A stretch of DNA of 64,000 bases from Mytilus trossulus (lineage: Eukaryota; Mollusca; Bivalvia; Mytilida; Mytilidae). Each line of letters starts with the position of its first letter. The stretch's first letter is position 1. Below the pieces are notes generated by a model. The model searched no databases and was not told where the DNA came from. It worked only from the letters and a program-made list of their open reading frames with translations. The DNA lies in contig NC_086375.1 of NCBI RefSeq assembly GCF_036588685.1, positions 50,104,955 to 50,168,954 of the forward strand. Direction: 5' to 3'. Shown here piece by piece: positions 35,830 through 46,249 of the stretch. The position numbers were made by a program, and so were the translations under genes.

Positions 35830-38040
35830 ATGAGAGGACATGCTGTCATTTGAATTATACTATCCATCGTGATCGGTTGTTGCCTGCTCTTTGGTCGGGT
35901 TGTTGTTGCTTTGACACCTTTCGCCATTTCCTTTCTCAATTTTATAAGTGATTTACTATGCAGCTATATAATTATCTAATAAAGTGTAAATATAGTCAGT
36001 TTTGGTTGCTGCAAACACACAATTTTGTTATACCAGTCATGCCAGTCTGTCTTCGGTATGAAACCTACTGAAATTTGTTTATGATGCAATATTTTGATTA
36101 AAAAGAGGACACGCTGACACTGTTAATTGATGCAAAAGAAATTAGGTGTTCCAATATTTCTATCATTTGTATTATACAATCAATTCTTACATAACAAAAT
36201 AACAGATTTACTATGCAACTAAAAGAGTTAACGGTACATAAAAAAGAGCAAATATGGTCAGTTTTGGCTGATGTAGTCATATATGGTCAGTTTTGGTTGA
36301 TGCTGTCAAATATGGTCAGGTTTGATTGATTCAGACAAATAATTTCAGATATGAAATCTAACGATGTTTGTTTCTGATGCGATATTTTGAATAAAAGTCA
36401 TGAAAGTAGGAAATGCACTCTCAAACAATGATTTTTTTTTTGTGGTCTTTAATTTCCAATATTGCAGTTATTTATATACTACACTCCCTCTTGACCTAAA
36501 ATTATAACTGAAGTACTGTGCAGCTATATAGACTTGCATAAAAAAAGCAGATATGGTCAGTTTTAGTTGATGCGGTCAGTAGATTTTATTACACAACTCA
36601 GTCTAAAGTATGAAAACTACTGATATTTGTTTACGATTAAATACTTTAATAAAAAGAGGACATGCTGGCACTATAAATTCATGCGAACAAAGTTTTGAGG
36701 TCATCATTGGTCATTGTTTTCCAATATTGCTGTAACTTGTATATTCCAGTCCCTCTTGACCTAAAATTATATCTGAATTACTGTGCAGCTATATAGATTT
36801 GCAGAAAAAAAGAGCAAATAAGGTCAGTTTAGATTGATGTGGTCAAAACATTTTATTACATGACTCAGTCTGAAGTATGAAAACTACTGATATTTGTTTA
36901 CGATTCAACATGTTCAATACTTTGAATAAAAAAGTGGACATGCTGGCACTTTAAATTCATGCGAACAAAATTTTTAGGTCATTGTTTTCCAATATTGCTG
37001 TAACTTGTATATTACAGTCCCTCTTGACCTAAAATTATAACTGAATTACTGTGCAGCTATATAGCTTTGCAGAAAGAAAGAGCAAATAAGGTCAGTTTAT
37101 ATATAAAAAAGAAGATGTGGTATGATTGCCAATGAGACAACTATCCACAAAAGACCAAAATGACACAAACATTAACAACTATAGGTCACTGTACGGCCTT
37201 AAACAATGAGCAGAGCCCATACCGCATAGTCAGCTTAGATTGATGCGGTCAAAAAATTTTATAACCCGACTCAGTCTGAAGTGTGAAAACTACTGATATT
37301 TGTTAACGATTCAATACTTTGAATAAAAAGAGGACATGCTGGCACTTTAAATTCATGCAAACAAAATTTTGAGGTCATTGTTTTCCAATATTGCTGTAAC
37401 TTGTACATGTATATTACAGTCCCTCTTGACCTAAAATTATAACTGAATTATATATAATTACTGTGCAGCTATATAGATTTGCAGGAAGAAAAACAAATAA
37501 GGTCAGTTTAGATTGATGCGGTCAAAAGATTTTATTACACGACTCAGTCTGAAGTATGAAAACTACTGATATTTGTTTAAGATTCAATACTTTGAATAAA
37601 AAGAGGACATGCTGGCACTTTAAATTTATGCGAACAAAAATTTGAAGTCATTTTTTTCCGATATTGCTGTAACTTGTATATTACAGTCCCTCTTGACCTT
37701 AAATTATAACTGAATTACTGTGCAGCTATATAGATTTGCAGATAGAAAGAGCAAATAAGGTCAGTTTAGATTGATGCGGTCAAAAGATTTTTGTATAACA
37801 GGTCCATCCGAGGTAAGAAAACTACTCGTAAACAGATATCACATTTGTTTAAGATTCAATATTTTAAATTAAAAGAGGACATGCTAGTATTATAAATTGA
37901 TTGCAAATAAAATTTTGAAATCATTAATGTTTGCCAATATAATTGGTATCCTTGCCTTTAAAATAAACTGGATTCCTGCAATGTGCAGCTAAAAGTATAT
38001 AGATTTATATGAAGAAATCAAATATGGTCAGTTTAAGTTT
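35830..38040. repeat. Satellite of about 272 bp
   Basis: About eight units marked by GAGGACATGCTGGCACT-like sites at about 35834, 36105, (degenerate near 36380), 36656, 36930, 37331, 37604 and 37876. Each contains CCCTCTTGACCTAAAATTAT, CTGTGCAGCTATATAG and AAGGTCAGTTTAGATTGATG. The one over-long spacing, 36930 to 37331, is explained by the SINE-like insertion at 37098-37226. Confidence 0.85.
37098..37226 (-). repeat. SINE-like repeat, family A, inserted in satellite
   Basis: On the minus strand it begins TATGCGGTATGGGCTCTGCT and ends CACATCTTCTTTTTTATATA, the same boundaries as the copy at 54808-54934. GGTCAGTTTA before and AGTCAGCTTA after look like a target duplication of 9-10 bp with one or two changes. 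Removing it restores a normal satellite unit. Confidence 0.8.
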
Positions 38041-38049
38041 ATAGTGGAT

Positions 38050-38192
38050 CGATGGCAGATCCAGAGGGGGTGACCCCTTTTTTGGACGATCAATGCATTT
38101 GAATGGGGACATATAGTTGGACCCCCCCTTTTTTTTCTGGGTTGGGACCCCCAACCCCCACCCCCTTTTAAAACTGCTGGATCCGCCGGAAC
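38050..38192. mobile_element. Small MITE with GGATCC-type ends
   Basis: Left GGCAGATCCAGAGGGGGTGA and right (reversed) GGCGGATCCAGCAGTTTTAA are related to the terminal repeats of the hAT-type element at 28347, with C/G-rich tracts inside. Probably a non-autonomous relative. A single similar end (GTGGCGGATTCAGAGGGAGG) is at 42624. Confidence 0.6.
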
Positions 38193-38554
38193 AACGTATT
38201 ACATTATAGATGGTAAGATAATTTTGTTATTTAAAACGAGCCATCCTGACTCCCGGAATGACAATTGTAAAACAATTGAAATAATAATGCCCCCTCCCCC
38301 ATATTAACGGCCTAATTTATGTTCAAAAAATGAAAGAAAAACAAATAATTTATGTAATACATCAACAAAAGAAAATCACTGAATAACAGGCTCCTGACTT
38401 GGAACAGTCACATACATGCAGAATATGGCGGGGTTAAACATATTCTCTTGCCGACGAAAAATTTGAAATAAAACAGGCAAAATAGCAAAACTCTTTATAA
38501 TATTAATCGCTATTTTGTCGAAGCCTTTATATTTAGTCAAAGATTTCTTAAAAA

Positions 38555-38720
38555 TTATAAATCAATTCTAGCCGTAGAATTTATAAATCAATTTTAGCAG
38601 TAGGATTTATAAATCAATTCTAGCCGTAGAATTTATAAATCAATTCTAGCCGTAGAATTTATAAATCAATTCTAGCCGTAGAATTTACTGATAAATCAAT
38701 TCTAGCCGTAGAATTTGTAA
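38555..38720. repeat. 26-bp tandem repeat
   Basis: Six copies of TTCTAGCCGTAGAATTTATA plus AATCAA, in tandem, merging into the right subterminal array. Confidence 0.9.
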
Positions 38721-38960
38721 TCAATTCTAACCGCAGAACTGTTCTAGAAGTAGAACTGACCAAATATTTGGTCAGTTCTAGGTAGAACTGTCAGGATCAG
38801 TTCTAGGGTAGAACTGTCAGGATCAGTTCTAGGTAGAACTGTCCAAATCAGTTCTAGCTAGAACTGACCAAGTCAGTTCTAGCTAGAACAGTTCTAACCT
38901 AGAACTGACTAAAAGGTGTCAGGCTGACAGTTCTACGTACTGTTCTAGAACAGTTCTCCT
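38721..38960. repeat. Right subterminal AGAACTG array
   Basis: Same words as the left array (CAGTTCTAGGTAGAACTG, GTCAGGATCAGTTCTAGG), forming the inner part of the inverted terminal region of the 34231-39007 element. Confidence 0.8.
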
Positions 38961-39009
38961 GACAGATTCTGACAGATTTAATGAGAGGTTAGAACTGATC
39001 TCCACTGTA

Positions 39010-39902
39010 CATCTGGCCCAAGACCACGAATATAGTTCCTTTTAATTATAGTGTGTGTTTTCTCATTTTTTTTCTTTTCCTTCCTAACTCATTTCTCAGA
39101 TTTGTTTTGTGATAGAAATGAAAGAAGAGTGGTGAAATAAACGTTTGGATGTTGTATCTTAACTAATTTGATATGGAAAGAGTGATTAAGCCAGGTGCAA
39201 AAGGGTGATATTTGCAGTTTTCTGAACAGCTCTTGACTAGTCAATAGGGGTATGGATGTGTATTTACTAATTTTGTAAAATACTGCAGATTAATCTTCAT
39301 TGAATGTTGGATATATTCTTGAACTAGAACTGCACTTTAAAAACACTTAAAAATTGACAAAAAAAATTTGGTGCATTTTTGAAATGAAACAAAACGTTAA
39401 AAATAACTTATAGAGAATTCAATTGTGATCTGTGGCCATCAGACTCAGTGAAAACATCAGTGAAATCAAGATAAGCACCGAATATGTGACGACAACTTCG
39501 GAAACATATTTTTAGGAACATTTTTTTATTTCTTTTATGAGAAATGTGGTTTCATAAATTTATGAATTAATTATTCCACAATATACAATGAAAGCCGATG
39601 GGAATCATACCACACCTTCTGTGTATACATTGAAAGATATTGTTCTAAATAATATAAAGCTAATTACTAAACGACAAAAACACTTAAAAAGAAGAAATCA
39701 CAAAGAGCAAACTACAAAACACAACACAGAAGCAAACTATTAACAACACAAACTGCAAAAAGAACTAGAATAAATACTCTAAGGTGCTCCGGGAAAGTAA
39801 GGAGGTCCTATTCCATTTTTGGCACGTGTCTTGCTAATATGTGTTCAAAATCATAGAAAAATCTCTGACTCATTAGTAACGACATGTTTGTCAAATGTGC
39901 AT
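39010..39902. other. No gene recognised
   Basis: AT-rich sequence. GGTGCTCCGGGAAAGTAAG at about 39783 resembles a phrase in the tail of the decayed PLE at 52935, so it may be a short fragment of that repeat. Confidence 0.4.
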
Positions 39903-40130
39903 GTGAAAAATAAAATCACAAAAATACTGAACTGAAAATTCAAAACGGAAAGTCCCTCATCAAATGACAAAAACAAAAGCTCAAACATATCAACCGAATG
40001 GATAACCACTGCAATATTCATGACTTGGTACAGGAATTCTCTTATGTAGAAAATGGTGGATTGAACCTGAATTTATAGCTAGCTAAACATCTCCATTGTA
40101 TGACAGTCGCATTATATTCCGTTATATTGA
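39903..40130 (+). repeat. Copy of palindromic MITE family M (left part)
   Basis: AAAATCACAAAAATACTGAA, CGGAAAGTCCCTCATCAAAT, AGCTCAAACATATCAACCGA and TGTATGACAGTCGCATTATA appear in the same order as in the other copies (42805, 62264). Confidence 0.75.
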
Positions 40131-41104
40131 CAACTTTGCGTTAACAATACAAACAGACATAATAGGTAAACACGTGTTTCAATCTTAATTAAGTACGGAA
40201 GACCGTGAAAAATTACCTTTCTGTGATTTTCATGTTGAATTGTGTTTAGAATCCCAATAATAACATAGCCAGATGGGTTGTAATTATAAGGCGAGTGGGA
40301 ACAGTCACATGTCAAAGGGGTTTTTATGTATTGTTCTAAAGCAAGGTCCTGCAATTCTTGTTTATATTTAAATATTTTGGAACATACTGATTTTGAAAAT
40401 AAATAGGAATTTCATATGCTAACTCCTTGTGATGTAGAACGTTGCAGATGTTAATTACATCAATTCTTCCATTGGTAAAATTAGTAAAGTAAACAGGAAG
40501 AAATGTCCTTTTTTCCTCATGCAAAGGTTCCGATCTTACTTGTTTAAAAAGCCGGAAAAGAGCTACATCACAAATTATAGTGACAGTTCTGTATATTAGA
40601 GAAATATATGTATTCATCCTTTGTCAAGTGCATAATCTCTCAAACATTTTAGAAAATTAACAGGCAGTGAAACAAGAATAGTTTTAATGTTATGTAACCC
40701 TAGCGGATGATAGTAAATAGTAGCCAATTAATTAAACATTGTGAAAATGAGATTGTATGGCTTAAGAATTATAAGGATTATTTATCTTGAAACTTGATTT
40801 ATACCAATTTCGTTAGAATAAGTGTTCCATTTTTTAGGCAACTACTAAATTAAAACTTATCTTAATTTGTTTGTTACCTATCGAAGCTCAATAATATTGT
40901 TTTTTTGTCTACTATCAAAATCTTTTTAAAAAAATTCTCCTAAAAAGACATACATGTATATGACATTGCATATATTACGTAAGACATAATTAGTTATCAA
41001 TAACCTGTGCATGTACATGCATGCAATTTTGTTTAATTGAAGAAAAAATTAAAATCACAAAAATACCGAACGATGAAAATTCAAAACGGAAAGTCCCTAA
41101 TCAA
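40131..41104. other. No gene recognised
   Basis: Two minus-strand frames (40112-40354 and 40336-40617) show no domain or splice context. A family M fragment at 41045-41104 ends exactly where similarity to the 18-kb anchor exon begins. Confidence 0.4.
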
Positions 41105-41367
41105 AATGAAACTTGTGTGACGCTGTCGTATTTTAATGAAGTGTTTTATTCTTGATTTCATTGACCAAGTAAACGGTATGACAGCAGATACATCTTTCCT
41201 CATCAGATCACCTGACGGAAAATTGAAAATGACAAGAAAGCATGGGAAAAATGCATCGTGTGTTATAGTGATATAAATTTCTATGGTGGCGATACTTACA
41301 GTTATCTGTGTTTCTGCTATGACCGCAGTATTCACTGTTCATCTAATGGAAACCAACAAACCGGGTA
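41105..41367 (+). pseudogene. Collagen/C1q anchor-exon copy with premature stop
   Basis: Similar to 18138-18451 over its whole length. The N-terminal frame reads ADTSFLIRSPDGKLKMTRK, HGKNASCVIVI, then TAA at about 41273, in the middle of the membrane helix; downstream the same frame continues ISMVAILTVICVSAMTAVF and VHLMETNKP to a GTAATTT donor at 41368. The stop replaces a Gly codon. Together with pseudo-exons at 51.1 and 55.0 kb this is the remains of a second gene. Confidence 0.8.
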
Positions 41368-41520
41368 ATTTATTATTGGATAATTTCATCACCATTTACA
41401 ATCAACTTTATTTTCTGTAATTATTTAATACTTCAGTTTCGTTATGTATATCTCTTTCATATTCTTTTGTTAAAATTTACTGTTTGCAATAGCGTGAATT
41501 GTTCTATATAGTATGAATGT

Positions 41521-41700
41521 TCTTATCCTGGGCATACAAACAATGCCGTATTTGGCAAAACCTTTTCAACTTTTGATCTTCAGTGCTGTACAATTTTGTA
41601 TTTTTTTCACTTTCGATCATTTATATCTGGGCGTCGCTGGTGAGTCTCGTGTGGACTAGACGCGTTTTTGGCGTATTGAATTTTAAACCTGATGCTTTTA
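41521..41700 (+). ncRNA. Hammerhead ribozyme relic, copy 3
   Basis: GCGTCG, CTGGTGA (core A changed to G), GTCTCGTGTGGAC stem II, TAGA in place of GAAA, then CGCGTTTTTGGCGTA. Stem I (GCGTC / GGCGT) survives but the catalytic core is altered at several positions, so it should be inactive. Flanking context (CAATTTTGTATTTTTTTCAC upstream, TTTTAAACCTGATGC downstream) matches the other copies. Confidence 0.6.
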
Positions 41701-41744
41701 TTTTCTCCTTTTTATTTGTATTGTAGTCCTGTAAGATTTTTGTT

Positions 41745-42205
41745 TTCATTTCAATGTTATATTTAACTGTGCCATTAAAGTGCGAGGTTTGGCATGCCAT
41801 AAAACCAGGTTCAACCCACCACTTTTATTCCCCTTTAAAAGTGTCCTGTACCAAGTCAGGAAGATGGCCATTGTTATAATATTGTTCGTTTCTGTGTGTG
41901 TGTTGCATTTTAACGTTGAGTCGTTTGTGTTTTCTCTTATTTTTGAGATAAGACGTGGCACGGTACTTGTCTATCCCAAATTCATATATTTGGTTTTGAT
42001 GTTATATTTGTTATTTTCGTGGTGTTTTGTCTGTTGCTTGGTCCGTTTCTGTGTGCTGTTGCGTTTCGGTGTTGTGCCGTTGTTCTCCTCTTATATTTAA
42101 TGCGTTTCCCTCGGTTTTAGTTTGTTACCCCGATTTTGTTTTTGTCCATGGATTTATGAGTTTTGAACAGCGGTATTGTACTGTTGCCTTTATTTAACGA
42201 CATTA
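41745..42205 (+). repeat. Dispersed-repeat-like block
   Basis: GT-rich run from AATGTTATATTTAACTGTGC to GAACAGCGGTATTGTACTGT. It includes CCTGTACCAAGTCAGGAAGA, a phrase related to sequences at 20430, 38400 (reversed) and 43960. Open frames in both directions are compositional. Class unknown. Confidence 0.45.
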
Positions 42206-42804
42206 TTCTGGCTCATTTTTCTATAATTGACTTTTGCACCTCTAAGGAAAAAGTTGCAGAAATAAAACCTCCATGATATATTACATTTTCTGCTTTTAAG
42301 TAATACTTGTACTTCTTTTCTGCAATATATATCAAAAGAGATTTACAGTGTTTAATTCCGGATGTTTCTGTGAAAAATATGGTATTTTCCACCTCTTTCT
42401 TTCATTTGCCATGTCTCTTTTTAAGGATAAGGATACGATGAATGTTGAAAACTCATCTACATTTCTCAGGATATTACGCCTGTATATCAACGTGGTGTAT
42501 GCCTGACGCTAACACTATGTTAACCATAGTATTTCTCAGGTCTGTATGCCTGCGTACAAACCTGGTGTATGCAGAACTTTTAATATTATTGATTTTGTCA
42601 TAGTTCAAATATATTTACATGCTGTGGCGGATTCAGAGGGAGGCGTACAGGGCGTAATTTGCTTGGATCTTTTTTTGTACAATGATTAATCAGACTTAAC
42701 TTATTGAACTTTGCACTATCCCCTGTACTTAATTTTTATGCGACAATTCATGATTCATAAAGATAATTTTCGCGGTTATTTTCTGACTACACGTATGTCA
42801 ACAA

Positions 42805-43012
42805 TAAAATCACAACTGAAAATACTGAACTCCGAGGAAAATTCAATACGAAAAATCCCTAATCAAATGGCAAAATCAAATGACAGAACACATCAAACGT
42901 ATGGACAACAACTGTCTTAATACAGACATTTTAAAATTCAGAAAACGGTGGATTGAATCTGGTTTTATAGCAATAAATCATTTGTATGACAGTCTCATCA
43001 AATTCATGTGAT
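42805..43012 (+). repeat. Copy of palindromic MITE family M (left part)
   Basis: AAAATCACAACTGAAAATAC, AATCCCTAATCAAATGGCAA and TTTGTATGACAGTCTCATCA occur in family order. Confidence 0.75.
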
Positions 43013-44149
43013 TCTCTATGGTTGAAGTGACCAGTTCGTCGAAAAAAACGTAACTCAGTTATTTTGAAATTCAAAGTAATCACACATTACATATGCTGAG
43101 CCTGACAATCATGACACCTTCAAAGCTACACAGATTAAGCAAGAACGTATTGACTTTTATTTCACAATTTCACCAAACAGAAATTTATACTCTATTACGC
43201 TCTAATGAGATAAAAAATCCACAGCAATATTATGTACCTACGAAATTATGTTTAACCCCAAACGCCCTAGCCTATTTTAAAATAACATGGCTGATAATGA
43301 TCCCCAGTCAGTATAAGCTCTAGATAGATTTAAAGTGCAAGGTACAAACCATTTGTTTGAGGGGCAGTCAGAGATATTTGAGAGAAAAAATCTGAATGAT
43401 TTTTGCCTATAACAAAACATATGGCTGTATCTGGAAAACAGTAAGCTTGTCCGCATTTTTGCTATTAGAAACGAAAATTTCCAACAGAATTTATATATAC
43501 AGCATTTAATGAACATGATGAATAAAAAACGGATCCTTTTTGGGGCTGGGGTTTTGCATGTCTGACTAGAATGTTATTTCGCCGAATTGATATATTGAAT
43601 ACTTTTTTCAAGACCAGACTGAAACCTGTCTGCCGGGTGTGGCCTTTCTGTCTCCATTCGTCGACTGTCGTTCATACATTCGTTGTCATTTCAGACTCAT
43701 TCGTACCATTTGGTTAATTGGAACCCCTCACTTCCCTGAATATTGTTGGGTGAAACATATCAACCAAACATTTGGATAACAATTGCTTGTTCGTCTTTTT
43801 CAACTCGTGTCTATAGCCATTCTTCCCCATATCTAATATATATAAGTACATAACTTTGAACCCATACTATAATCTTATGATAGACAATTACAATTGATAG
43901 AGAGAATACAGCAAAAAAAAATGTCCAACCCTTACATTTTACAGCAACTATAAAATATGCATGTCCCAAGTCAGGAACCGTTAAAAAGGTGCATTTTATA
44001 CTCTCGTAATATCTTCCAATCAGGTAGCAAGAAAAATTCACACACGAACTGTCCATCGTTCAATTCTCAATATCGACCCCTAGTTAACAAAAGTTTGAAT
44101 TTTTCGAAAAACTAAAGATTTTTTTATCCCAAGAGTAGATATCTTAGAC
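43013..44149. other. No gene recognised
   Basis: Only short frames without domains. CATGTCCCAAGTCAGGAACC at about 43961 is a dispersed-repeat phrase. Confidence 0.4.
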
Positions 44150-44310
44150 GTATTTGACACAACTTTTTGGAATTTTGGGTCCTCTATGCCCTTCAACTTT
44201 GCACTTGTTTTGCTTTTGAACTGTTTTGATATGAGCGTCACTGATGAGTCTTATGTAGACGAAACACGCGTCTGTCGTATTAAATTATAATCCTGGTACA
44301 TTTGATATTT
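44150..44310 (+). ncRNA. Hammerhead ribozyme repeat, copy 4 (best preserved)
   Basis: Core CTGATGA 44241-44247; stem II GTCT / AGAC (44248-44251 with 44257-44260) closing loop TATGT; GAAA 44261-44264; short stem III (A44264-T44271, C44265-G44270); predicted cleavage after C 44272; stem I between 44235-44240 (GCGTCA) and 44273-44278 (TGTCGT) with one mismatch. All invariant core bases are present. Upstream CTTCAACTTTGCACTTGTTT and downstream ATCCTGGTACATTTGAT match the repeat family. Self-cleaving type I hammerheads in small circular retrozyme RNAs are known in bivalves. Confidence 0.85.
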
Positions 44311-45069
44311 TTTAGAATAAATATTTACAAATAAAACTTTTTGTATGTAAGTGTCAACTGTCTTGTGATTGCAACAATTCCGTATTCATTTGTCAAATAC
44401 AGTGTAATCAGTAAGTAACTGTATTTTAAAGTTTTTTTCTAGTCTGTATAATGTCTATTTGTACATACCAACAGTGTTATAGCTTCGATATGCTTATATA
44501 TGTATGGTCTTATTTTCCGTAGAACTATATCATATGTATGTAGCAATATACAACCATCAATAACATATGGTATGGATACCTCACAGAGTTCCAGTTTCTC
44601 ATCACTATTTCGTTGAAAGTGGATTACTGCTTTCCATTCTCTGTTTTATGACCACAAATATACTAATATTTATAGAGCAACAATCCCGTTCTCTTTTCAT
44701 CTTTACTCGACATTGTGACATGATTACCAAATGTGATTATTTGAGATTTTGATTGTAAGTGTCGTAATTTTTAGACTGTTTTTTTGTCGTTTCGTCGGGT
44801 TTTTTTTTTTTTTGTCGAGGTTTAGTAATCTGGAACCTTGCATTTTCGGAGTTTATTGTTCATATATCTTCGTACTGACAATTTCAAATGCATAATAGTT
44901 AAAGTTTTTGGTTCTTAAATGTGTTCCTAGAACTTGCTCTATAACTGTGCTTCCCTTTAAAAATATCCTATGTGTTGATGTCAGAATAATCAACGTCATC
45001 CAGAAAAGATTTGTGTTGTCAAAGACATTAGTACGACTTTTATAATTCGAATCAAATCGATTATAATCG
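44311..45069. other. No gene recognised
   Basis: AT-rich intron-like or intergenic sequence; nothing supported. Confidence 0.4.
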
Positions 45070-45185
45070 AAGTTTATATAAAAATAAGGAGACGTGGTAT
45101 CACTATGATTGTCAGTGAGACAACTATCTAACAAAGTTAAAATGAAGTGGATGTAAGCAATTATAGGCAACCGTGTGGACTTCAG
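45070..45185 (-). repeat. SINE-like repeat, family A, diverged
   Basis: On the minus strand the tail reads GTTGTCTCACTGACAATCAT and ends ACGTCTCCTTATTTTTATAT, aligned with the other family A copies but diverged. Confidence 0.65.
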
Positions 45186-45341
45186 CAATTATAAAACCAA
45201 TACCTATAGCCGTTATGCAAGGCTAAGACATGAAAATTACAAATTCACATCTGAGAGTTCTCTCAGTTACGTATTCTGACAGCTAGTTCAACACATACCG
45301 AAAGTAATCATTACACGTCTCCTTATCTTTATATATATATC

Positions 45342-46082
45342 ATTAACAACTTTGGCACCAAATGGGATAAATGAAAAGATGTAGTTCGACTCCGTGTAGT
45401 GCTTCACATTCAGGTTATATTACTTATTATTACAGTCTCTGTTTCTTTTTCTTAACCTTTTTCATTTGTTAAATACATTTGTTGAAGATACCAATTTAAA
45501 TTGCTTAATTTTTGAGGGATAAATAAGTACCTAGCCACGTTCTTCTAGTTATACTTAGTAAAAAATATTATTACATTTTTACGGCCGTTTGTTCACGATG
45601 TTTATATATTCAGACTCTGTTGTAACTACTTTACTCTCAATTTCAAATATATAGATCATTCAGCAGTGCTGTCTATTTGGTAATTTTACAGACGTTATCA
45701 TGCGTATACATGTCATACCATCATAATTGTCGTTCCCGATACAGTTTTAGAATTGTGCTAGTTCAAATCGCACATTATTATTTGTATTTAAAGCATATAT
45801 ATGAGCTCTCTGTTGTAATAAACCATATAACCTATGTCATGTTAACATTTTTTTAGAATGGTGCAAGCGTCTTTACTGATGTTCGGTTTGACTTTTTTTA
45901 TTGTATAAAATTCAAGATTTAGTAAAAGTTTAATCTAACGAGACTCAAAGATGATTCATTTCACATCAGAATCTGACTGACGAAGGATATCTGTTATCCG
46001 AAATATTTATAAATAATTACATTTATAGTTACCTTTTTTTGTATTTGGAGTTGTTGTGTACACTTTTTTAGGCGTTTATATA
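45342..46082 (+). repeat. Left PLE direct repeat (pLTR)
   Basis: Begins ATTAACAACTTTGGCACCAA, which is the coding end of the element's own frame (LTTLAPNGINEKM, stop), and ends TTAGGCGTTTATATA. Seemingly identical to 48964-49704. Confidence 0.95.
45977..46003 (+). ncRNA. Hammerhead-like motif in left PLE repeat
   Basis: CTGACGA (45977-45983), one extra A, a five-pair stem GGATA / TATCC (45985-45989, 45995-45999) and GAAA (46000-46003) give the core and stem II of a hammerhead. Minimal hammerheads are known in PLE repeats. Stem III would be an AT hairpin with a bulge (TATTTATAAATA), and I could not find a convincing stem I, so this is a candidate only. The right repeat has the same motif at 49599-49625. 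Confidence 0.4.
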
Positions 46083-46249
46083 ATTTATTTATTGTGTACA
46101 TGTATCGTTACTCGTAACGATCCAGCGCCCTCGTGGGGAAAATCGTTGACTACTATACAGACGTTTTATATATATTTTTATTCTTAGTCTGTATCGAGTA
46201 ATTTATTACGCGATCCGATTTTTCTTACAGCCTTAACATCAGGCAAACT

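Larger units (their letters stand above)
34231..39007. mobile_element. 4.8-kb inverted-repeat element with subterminal arrays
   Basis: The ends are inverted: CAGTGGAGATCACTTCTAAC at 34231 versus, reversed from 39007, CAGTGGAGATCAGTTCTAAC, with similarity through CTCTCATTA and TCTGTCAGAAT. TA lies directly outside both ends. Immediately inside each terminus is an array of AGAACTG / CAGTTCT words (34280-34530 and 38715-38960). The interior holds a palindrome, a satellite of about 272 bp, a SINE-like insertion and a small MITE. No transposase was recognised, so it is probably non-autonomous. TA duplication would fit the Tc1/mariner superfamily, but other TA-targeting groups are possible. Confidence 0.75.

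Noticed and set aside
45759-45785. tRNA T-arm-like sequence in the PLE repeat (GTGCTAGTTCAAATCGCAC)
   Set aside because: It resembles a B box, but no A box, acceptor stem or anticodon arm could be placed around it; probably chance in AT-rich sequence.
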